38,773 nucleotides of DNA. Origin: a virus. Position 1 is the stretch's first letter. The number at the start of each line of letters is the position of its first letter. Location of the stretch: IMG/VR virus record IMGVR_UViG_3300010401_000055, positions 1 to 38,773 of that record; one strand, given 5' to 3'. This document shows, piece after piece, positions 33,392 through 38,773 of this stretch. The notes beneath the pieces were generated by a model. It saw nothing but the letters and a program-made list of their open reading frames with translations, did no database searches and was not told where the DNA came from. The position numbers were made by a program, and so were the translations under genes.

Positions 33392-33949
33392 TTACTTAAG
33401 AGAAATAGGTCCGGCTTGCTTCGTCTCAAAGGCAGACTCAGTATCCGCACTAGTGACGATGCCATACTTATTCATGTCAATCTTCGGGAACCCGAGGATT
33501 GCAAGCACAAACCCGCGGGGCATTTGTTTGTAGTAGACTTCGTAAATCTGCTTCTTGTCAATCAAGGTCTTTTGGTTTGCCTCAAAGTCATTACGATTGG
33601 CTTCAATGAGAGACTGAATCTTGGTATAGACTTTGGCATCAACCTGCGGGTTCTGTTCCTGAATCCAGGTGAACATCGCCTTAGCGCCATCCTTCCCATA
33701 TCTCCCTTGAATGGCTGAATCATAAACTTTCTTCAATCCATCAATGTACATATCAGGCACTTGTGCCACTTCTTTAAGTGAATTGAACATCTTGGTATAG
33801 TTGTTCTTATTCTGATCGTACTGTGCGGTGATAGTGGTCTCCATCTGCACGGCGGTGTTATAATAGCCGAGGATGGTGAGGACCACGGTTAACACGATCA
33901 CACCGAGGACTCCTGCCACTCCAATACCTGCTAACAAAAACTTATTCAT
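33392..33949 (-). CDS. LemA-like membrane protein
   Basis: 185 residues: one N-terminal membrane segment (GIGVAGVLGVIVLTVVLTIL), then GYYNTAVQMETTITAQYDQN, the LemA-type 'YN-LV..E..V..A..QV' opening, a long helical domain and a C-terminal segment ending GPISLK. LemA proteins have a cytoplasmic or periplasmic helical bundle; function unclear, often next to a TPM-domain protein as here. GGAG before ATG. Confidence 0.75.
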   Translation of the reverse strand: MNKFLLAGIGVAGVLGVIVLTVVLTILGYYNTAVQMETTITAQYDQNKNNYTKMFNSLKEVAQVPDMYIDGLKKVYDSAIQGRYGKDGAKAMFTWIQEQNPQVDAKVYTKIQSLIEANRNDFEANQKTLIDKKQIYEVYYKQMPRGFVLAILGFPKIDMNKYGIVTSADTESAFETKQAGPISLK

Positions 33950-33957
33950 GACAACTC

Positions 33958-35031
33958 CTATTCTTCGTCAAACACGTCTTGTGTGTAAAACACATAAGAC
34001 AATCCGGTTGAAATCAAAATTCCAACCACTAACAAAATCCACATGACCGTCTCAGAGGGCTCCATTCCTGCCATCAGGTACTTATAGTCCTCCATGTTCA
34101 TACGGACGAATCCGCGCTTGATCTGTTCATCCAGCATCGCTATGATGGCATCACGTTTATCAAGACTACCGATCTCTAACAGTGCATCGCGCACCTCCAC
34201 TTTGAGTAATTCAGAATGCGACCATGATATCACACGCGCCCAATTGATTGTGTGTCCATCCGTTGATCCCACGATAATAATGAGGTCATTCTTTTTGCCA
34301 CCGAGCCATGCGTTTTGGAGCGCATGGGAAAAGGACTCGCTCTCTTTTGTCACCACAAACACAATGTTGACTTTCTTTTCCACACCGAGCGCCGCATTGA
34401 GCACCTGGAGTTTAGTATTCCACTCAGCGGCAGACTCAATAGGGTCGACATGCACAAGACGGTCGACATAATGATAATCATAGACACTCAAGGGATAGGT
34501 AGGAATAGCGTACTGGGTGCCTTCCTCAGTCTTATTGAGAAGTGACCAGGGATTGGCTTTGATATAGTTGGTGAATGAATGTGTCAGGGCTGTGGGGTCT
34601 CCCATGCGTACCGCGGTCCATCGTGGAGGCTCTGAGGTACCCTGTCGGTCGATACGATCAATCTCAAAGGATTCTTTGGCAGTCGTATAGACATACCACG
34701 ATATATCATAGAGGTGTTCGTAGCAGGTATCACAGTGAACGGTGGAGCAATTCTTTCCGCAACTCACAGGTCGGCAGCGGCAAGGATAGGAATGGGAACA
34801 GGAGACTCGTTGGTAGTCTTTACTTTCCACCTGAGCATTCCAGATTTCCGTATCAGAAGTTGATTGATAGCGAGCCATGAAGTACCCGCTGGTCATGAGG
34901 ATAGCGACCACAGCAATTTGAATGAGAAATTCCTTCCAAGTGATCTGATAGCGACCACCTTGAAAGACGGAGAGAATATAGAAGCACAGACCCACGAATA
35001 GTGGGATAAAGAGTAGTGCTAGCAAACCCAT
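33958..35031 (-). CDS. Cys-rich TPM-like membrane protein
   Basis: 357 residues: two N-terminal membrane segments (LALLFIPLFVGLCFYILSVF and FLIQIAVVAILMTSGYF), a Cys cluster SCSHSYPCRCRPVSCGKNCS then VHCDTCYEH (about 75-104), a domain with VNIVFVVTKESESFSHALQN and DLIIIVGSTDGHTINWARV resembling TPM/DUF477 folds, and a C-terminal membrane segment (MWILLVVGILISTGLSYVF). Pairing with a LemA-like gene is a known neighbourhood. GGAGG before ATG; promoter 35061. Confidence 0.68.
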   Translation of the reverse strand: MGLLALLFIPLFVGLCFYILSVFQGGRYQITWKEFLIQIAVVAILMTSGYFMARYQSTSDTEIWNAQVESKDYQRVSCSHSYPCRCRPVSCGKNCSTVHCDTCYEHLYDISWYVYTTAKESFEIDRIDRQGTSEPPRWTAVRMGDPTALTHSFTNYIKANPWSLLNKTEEGTQYAIPTYPLSVYDYHYVDRLVHVDPIESAAEWNTKLQVLNAALGVEKKVNIVFVVTKESESFSHALQNAWLGGKKNDLIIIVGSTDGHTINWARVISWSHSELLKVEVRDALLEIGSLDKRDAIIAMLDEQIKRGFVRMNMEDYKYLMAGMEPSETVMWILLVVGILISTGLSYVFYTQDVFDEE

Positions 35032-35060
35032 GTCAACGGTCCTCCATCACGAATGGTATA

Positions 35061-35089
35061 AGTCTAACACAGCAGGGTGGGGTTGTCAA
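35061..35089 (-). promoter_or_regulatory. sigma70-like promoter
   Basis: TTGACA, 17 nt, TAGACT on the minus strand; start near 35054. Drives the TPM-like/LemA-like operon. The plus-strand endonuclease starts 25 bp away, so the two units are divergent. Confidence 0.72.
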
Positions 35090-35113
35090 GCACTAAATAG
35101 GGCAGGAGGCACT

Positions 35114-35575
35114 ATGAACTGGCAATATAAAGGCATTGATTTTATTGATCCGGCCGGATACTTTGGCTTTATCTACCGGATTACGTGCATACCTACCGGA
35201 AAAATGTATATCGGTAGGAAACTATTCACCAAAGCCAAGATCAAAGCGGTAACCAAAACGAACAAGCGTAAGAAGAAACTCAGGGTCGCTAATGACTGGG
35301 AAAACTATTACGGGTCCAGTGCGGACCTCCTGGAAGATATCAAGACGCTGGGTAAGGATCAATTCAAGCGTGAAATCCTCCACCTCACAACCATGCGCGG
35401 GGAAACGAACTACCTTGAGGCACTGGAAATCCTCACCTCGGGTGCCCTGCTCTCGGACAACTACTACAATAAGTGGGTGAGTCTCAAGTTACACAAGTCA
35501 AGCCTTGCTCACCTATCTTCGTCGCCCCAATCCTCAGCATCGTCTGCACCAGAAATTCCTGGCATATCCTCATAA
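35114..35575 (+). CDS. GIY-YIG-like homing-type endonuclease
   Basis: The only plus-strand gene. 153 residues: GFIYRITCIPTGKMYIGRKL (about 15-34) holds the GIY/YIG halves (FIY...YIG with the following Arg), then KTNKRKKKLRVANDWENYYG and SSADLLEDIKTLGKDQFKRE, matching phage GIY-YIG proteins ('SW-NYYGSS--L--DI...G---FKREIL'). AGGAGG is 4 nt before the ATG. Its last 67 nt run antisense to the minus gene at 35509, and the C-terminal LSSSPQSSASSAPEIPG looks like read-in sequence. Probably a late, mobile insertion. Confidence 0.8.
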   Translation: MNWQYKGIDFIDPAGYFGFIYRITCIPTGKMYIGRKLFTKAKIKAVTKTNKRKKKLRVANDWENYYGSSADLLEDIKTLGKDQFKREILHLTTMRGETNYLEALEILTSGALLSDNYYNKWVSLKLHKSSLAHLSSSPQSSASSAPEIPGISS

Positions 35576-35700
35576 CTTGATTGTGTTTCATCGCTCAACT
35601 CTTCTCCACAGAATGGGCAGAACAATGGCGTCCCATCCATTTCATCATACTTGAGCGATACTCGGCGATTGCAACTCGGACAATCTTGTGAAAAATTCAT
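35509..35700 (-). CDS. 63-aa zinc-ribbon protein
   Basis: From MNFSQDCPSCNRRVSLKYDE; DCPSC and LFCPFCGEEL form a four-Cys ribbon, acidic tail ending WGDEDR. GGAGG 7 nt before the ATG and ATGA overlap. Overlaps the plus-strand endonuclease antisense by 67 nt. Confidence 0.66.
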   Translation of the reverse strand: MNFSQDCPSCNRRVSLKYDEMDGTPLFCPFCGEELSDETQSSYEDMPGISGADDAEDWGDEDR

Positions 35701-35882
35701 CGTGTCTCCTCCGTTTGTTCTACTGCATTTCTCCATGCACTCATGGCATACCCGTGTTCATCTGCTTGACCACAACCACACGCCCACTCCGGTCGACTTA
35801 AGGCTGGGCAACCCACCTGGTGCCCGAAGGCAGCAACCAACATCTTGCCTGCCTCTATCAACGCACGTTCATTCTTGGTCAT
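35697..35882 (-). CDS. 61-aa Cys-containing protein
   Basis: From MTKNERALIEAGKMLVAAFG; then VGCPALSRPEWACGCGQADE with three Cys. Overlaps the upstream DUF4326 gene by 14 nt. No family recognised. Confidence 0.55.
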   Translation of the reverse strand: MTKNERALIEAGKMLVAAFGHQVGCPALSRPEWACGCGQADEHGYAMSAWRNAVEQTEETR

Positions 35883-36144
35883 TAGCAAGTCTCACTAGCG
35901 TCTCAGCGTGACAACGCTTTGGGGTGCACCAACAGGCGAGGTTTTTTCCCACCAGTGGCATCAGCCATTGCGGGTCCACTGTGAGGCGCCACGTAGCATA
36001 TTTCTCGTAGAGATTGCAGACCCGTTGACGTTCCGCCTCAGTGTGATTCTGAGGGATGAAGGGATTACCCCACTCGGTCCCCCGATCCACCCTCACATAC
36101 TGGACACCTGACATGATGTTACGCAAACTCAGAATCTTTGGCAT
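35869..36144 (-). CDS. DUF4326-family protein
   Basis: 91 residues: VQYVRVDRGTEWGNPF (about 14-29), a helical middle and LVGKNLACWCTPKRCHAETL (about 64-83) are the hallmarks of DUF4326 ('VDRGTPWGNPF...L-GK-LACWC-P--CHAD'). CWC and CH may bind metal. Function not established; common in phages. TAACATG start. Confidence 0.8.
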   Translation of the reverse strand: MPKILSLRNIMSGVQYVRVDRGTEWGNPFIPQNHTEAERQRVCNLYEKYATWRLTVDPQWLMPLVGKNLACWCTPKRCHAETLVRLANDQE

Positions 36145-36145
36145 G

Positions 36146-36571
36146 TTAAGGTGCCTGCTCAATTGGGCGACCCCCAGTGCTTCGGGCACTTGGATTGCCA
36201 AACACTCTCACTGCATAATACACAATCTTAGCACGAACCCACCACATACCATCCTCACGAACAATGCGATAGAGTTCTCTATCAGCCAAAATACGCCACA
36301 CATTTTTGTCTAAGTGTCCCTCTCGTATCAATTGATAGAGGGCATCATGCACGATTGAACCACGCATGAAATTCTTGGTGTCAATGGTCGGGCCTGATGG
36401 GCCGTCCCACGCATACCCTTCCTTGATAATTAGTCCTCCATCCTCACTAAGCCACAAAAAATTCGTTTCAATTTCATGAGGGACAAACGGATAAGTTAGC
36501 GGGAGTTGGTGAACATAATCAAGGAGCAACTGATACTTATACCCTGATTGATAATTGATATAGGACTTCAT
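36146..36571 (-). CDS. DUF1353-family protein
   Basis: 141 residues with the DUF1353 core: LIIKEGYAWDGPSGPTIDTK (about 47-66), FMRGSIVHDALYQLIREGHL (about 68-87), then ADRELYRIVREDGMWWVRAK. The HD-containing helix and the surrounding Asp/Trp residues suggest metal binding. Found in phages near lysis or tail genes; function unknown. Confidence 0.82.
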   Translation of the reverse strand: MKSYINYQSGYKYQLLLDYVHQLPLTYPFVPHEIETNFLWLSEDGGLIIKEGYAWDGPSGPTIDTKNFMRGSIVHDALYQLIREGHLDKNVWRILADRELYRIVREDGMWWVRAKIVYYAVRVFGNPSARSTGGRPIEQAP

Positions 36572-36783
36572 TTGGTATTCTCCTCGGTGGGAATGTGTGG
36601 TATTTCTAACTTCACAGCATCCTCTTGAGGCACGGACATGACTTCACACCCACTCACCTCATAGCCACGCCGATCAAGAAATTCCTTAACACTGTGGCAT
36701 TCCTCAAGTGTGTAGGGACCAACCTCAACAGGCCACTCCCGCCACGTCACAATGATGAAAAGAAAATAGGCAACTTGTAACAT
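36568..36783 (-). CDS. 71-aa exported peptide, distant paralogue
   Basis: From MLQVAYFLFIIVTWREWPVE: signal-like start, then YTLEECHSVKEFLDRRGYEV, SGCEVMS: two Cys spaced as in the two paralogues at 26125 and 26311 (signal, Trp, 'YT-EEC', C-terminal Cys). TAATG start after the reductase gene. Confidence 0.6.
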   Translation of the reverse strand: MLQVAYFLFIIVTWREWPVEVGPYTLEECHSVKEFLDRRGYEVSGCEVMSVPQEDAVKLEIPHIPTEENTK

Positions 36784-38567
36784 TATATCTGGCAGACTCC
36801 GCTCGGGCATTCCATCACGGCCTCTGTCCCTGTAGTGTGGGTTTCCTTAAATCGTTTCTTGGCTTCTTTCAAAGGGATTGCACTCAATGGGGGTTCTTGT
36901 ACCTCCCCAGTCTTAGGGTCCACATATCCTCGGGTCGCTTCTCGGTAGAATGTGGTGCCCTTGAGGTGCGGAAGGTACTCAAGCCACAACTTTTCCATGT
37001 CCTCAATGGGATAGTCGTGCGGAAGGTTGATGGTCTTAGAGACCGCATTGTCCACATGCTTCTGAATGATGCGCTGGACCTCGAGGTGATCGCGCACAGT
37101 CAAATCATGCGACCCAATAAAGTGGCTGACATCTTTCTTTTCCAACATGAACTTTTCAAACAACGGATGGAACACCAACTCGGTCTTACGTTTATCCATC
37201 TCCCAATAACGGCGCTCATAGGCAGGGGCGAACATCGGCTCAATCCCCGAACTGCAATTATCAGAGAGGATGCTCACGGTGCCTGTTGGTGCCTGAGTGA
37301 GGATCGCACAATTACGAATCCCATGCTCCATCACTAATGACTTGATCTTGTGCGGCATACGCTTCATAAATCCCGACTCAACATGCTTCAATGGGTGGCA
37401 CAGTGGGAACGCGCCCTTTTCAACTGCCAATAACACACTTGATTCATAGGCAATCTTGCTGATAAATCGGTATAACTTCTCAATGAATTTGTTACCCTCT
37501 TCTGATCCATAACGGTGTCCTAATAGCGCCAGGGTATCAGCGAGGGCGGTCGTGCCTAGTCCAATGCGCCTGAGGTCATTGGACTTGATCTTCATGGCAG
37601 CAAGGGGGAAGTGATTCACGGATAACGCATTATCCAAGAAACGTACAGCAAGACGAATGGTATCGGCGAGCATCGCCCAATGAATATCACCATTGATTAC
37701 AAATCGGCTGAGCACCACATGACCAAGGCAACACGGCTCCATTGCGGCTAATGCCAATTCACCACATGGGTTTGTGGTCACCAGGTTCTCAATGTAGTAG
37801 ATGTTACTTTCGTGCTCCACCAATTCCCAATTCAGGAACCCTGGCTCGGCTGAGTTGTACGCATTCTTGACGATGGTATCCCATAGCGTTCGTGCCTTCA
37901 CCTGCTTCTTGTATTTGCCTTTCCAATGGCATTCAATCTCTCCATCTTCCTTCACGGCTTTGATAAAGGCTTTGGTGTGGCGGGAGCGAACTGATACGTT
38001 AGCATGGGTGAGTTCACCTTTAGTAAGTTTCGCACTAAGGAATTCTTCAATGTCAGGGTGAGAGAGGTCGAGCGAGAACATAAGTGCCACGCGGCGCTGG
38101 CCCCCGTTGCGTACTGGCTGGGCACAGGCATCAATGAGCCGCATAAGTTCCACCGCGCCTGGGGCGGCACCCCGTTGTGAACCAATGGACGCGCCTCTGG
38201 GTCGTACATCTGAGAAATCGTCTCCACACCCACCTCCTGTCATACTGGTGACAATCATATCATACGCAGACTGCCCCCATCCTTCTTTGCTGTCTTTAAT
38301 GGGATTCAACACAAAACAATTGAGTAATTGAGGATTCGTGCGCCCTGAGTTATACCAGATACGTCCACCTGGAACAAACAAATTGCTTGAGAGCACCTTG
38401 TAGAACCGATCCAGGTACATCTTTTGTTTATCGGGGGTCTCAGCGGTTGCCATCTGATGGGCAACACGCGAGCAGGCTTCTTGCCAGGTTTCTTCTGGAG
38501 TAAACGCATAGCGATCTTGAAAAATCTTTAGCGAAAACCCCGAAGGGTTGTATTCTGGAGCATCCAT
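36783..38567 (-). CDS. nrdJ: adenosylcobalamin-dependent ribonucleotide reductase (class II)
   Basis: 594 residues. NPQLLNCFVLNPIKDS (reducible Cys), GGGCGDDFSDVRPRGASIGS, NPCGELALAAMEPCCLGHVV (thiyl radical Cys with the conserved Glu), TGTVSILSDNCSSGIEPMFA, and the C-terminal redox pair CPSGVC. No partner radical subunit is encoded nearby, as expected for class II, which makes the radical from vitamin B12 coenzyme. It turns ribonucleotides into dNTP precursors. ATG with AGGA 8 nt upstream; a longer GTG/TTG start would overlap ThyX. Confidence 0.93.
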   Translation of the reverse strand: MDAPEYNPSGFSLKIFQDRYAFTPEETWQEACSRVAHQMATAETPDKQKMYLDRFYKVLSSNLFVPGGRIWYNSGRTNPQLLNCFVLNPIKDSKEGWGQSAYDMIVTSMTGGGCGDDFSDVRPRGASIGSQRGAAPGAVELMRLIDACAQPVRNGGQRRVALMFSLDLSHPDIEEFLSAKLTKGELTHANVSVRSRHTKAFIKAVKEDGEIECHWKGKYKKQVKARTLWDTIVKNAYNSAEPGFLNWELVEHESNIYYIENLVTTNPCGELALAAMEPCCLGHVVLSRFVINGDIHWAMLADTIRLAVRFLDNALSVNHFPLAAMKIKSNDLRRIGLGTTALADTLALLGHRYGSEEGNKFIEKLYRFISKIAYESSVLLAVEKGAFPLCHPLKHVESGFMKRMPHKIKSLVMEHGIRNCAILTQAPTGTVSILSDNCSSGIEPMFAPAYERRYWEMDKRKTELVFHPLFEKFMLEKKDVSHFIGSHDLTVRDHLEVQRIIQKHVDNAVSKTINLPHDYPIEDMEKLWLEYLPHLKGTTFYREATRGYVDPKTGEVQEPPLSAIPLKEAKKRFKETHTTGTEAVMECPSGVCQI

Positions 38568-38578
38568 TGTAGAGGTTC

Positions 38579-38773
38579 CTATTTCTTTGTAAGTTGTAAT
38601 TCTTCCCACGCCGTGACTGCCACTGGACAGATAGGGCGGATTAACTCAAGCATCGCAACGGCATAAACCCGAATCTCATATTGAGCATGGGAGTGAGTCC
38701 TGAGCCCAAGGAAATGGAAGAGGTTGTGCAAGTTCACTGTACCGAACATCTGACTATATGTAGCCACGGGTAG
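38579..38773 (-). CDS. thyX: flavin-dependent thymidylate synthase, C-terminus (partial)
   Basis: The last 64 codons of a gene that continues past the window edge. PVATYSQMFGTVNLHNLFHF followed by LRTHSHAQYEIRVYA is the ThyX C-terminal region (R-x-PHAQxEIR type; folate/dUMP site). ThyX makes dTMP using FAD and methylene-THF. Paired with the class II reductase, it points to phage-directed dNTP synthesis. Confidence 0.88.
   Translation of the reverse strand, partial: LPVATYSQMFGTVNLHNLFHFLGLRTHSHAQYEIRVYAVAMLELIRPICPVAVTAWEELQLTKK

Noticed and set aside
1-38773. CRISPR array or insertion sequence
   Set aside because: No regular direct repeats with unique spacers and no transposase-like frame or terminal inverted repeat pair was seen.

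Overview
The window looks like part of the genome of a large, lytic-type tailed bacteriophage. About 110 tightly packed genes lie almost all on the minus strand. Most encode proteins under 150 residues, and neighbours are joined by ATGA, TAATG, TGATG or TAACATG start/stop junctions. No virion structural gene is seen; this is an accessory and nucleotide-metabolism region. The host cannot be named, but a dozen sigma70-like promoters imply use of the host-type RNA polymerase.

Layout. Positions 1-6200 hold a tRNA array with about 24 readable tRNAs, all minus strand and all with an encoded CCA, plus tRNA debris. Interspersed genes encode a Pth2-like peptidyl-tRNA hydrolase, two HNH endonucleases, zinc-ribbon proteins and a metallophosphoesterase. 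Inside the array, 849-1640 is a non-coding block with its own promoter and many long-range helices, GNRA hairpins and a pseudoknot. It has the size and setting of the giant phage RNAs of the GOLLD/ROOL type. Smaller structured elements sit between the tRNAs. A terminator at 6158-6184 insulates the array from upstream transcription.

Positions 6230-26750 carry strings of small unknown genes in operons, each headed by a TTGACA/TAGACT-type promoter. Several promoters are preceded by a TGTACA inverted repeat. Recognisable products are an RNA ligase, a nucleoside 2-deoxyribosyltransferase-like protein, a DUF3307 membrane protein, a stand-alone sigma region 4 protein, a MazG-like pyrophosphohydrolase and many 26-50 residue membrane peptides. 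Two adjacent genes (9940-10495) each need a single-base frame correction.

Positions 26749-29076 form a promoter-headed pair: a PRPP-synthetase-like gene followed by a nicotinamide phosphoribosyltransferase-like gene. This is the gene pair described as the phage NAD+ reconstitution pathway NARP1, which counters NAD+-depleting immunity. An orotate-PRTase-like gene lies just upstream.

Positions 29505-35031 encode secreted and membrane proteins (Gly/Asn-rich lipoprotein, LemA-like protein, Cys-rich TPM-like membrane protein) and a second large structured RNA candidate at 30397-30682, closed by a 9-bp helix. A GIY-YIG-like endonuclease at 35114-35575 is the only plus-strand gene. Positions 35509-38773 end with DUF4326 and DUF1353 proteins, a class II ribonucleotide reductase and the C-terminus of ThyX. 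Together the genes point to dNTP synthesis, NAD+ defence and protection or replacement of the tRNA pool.
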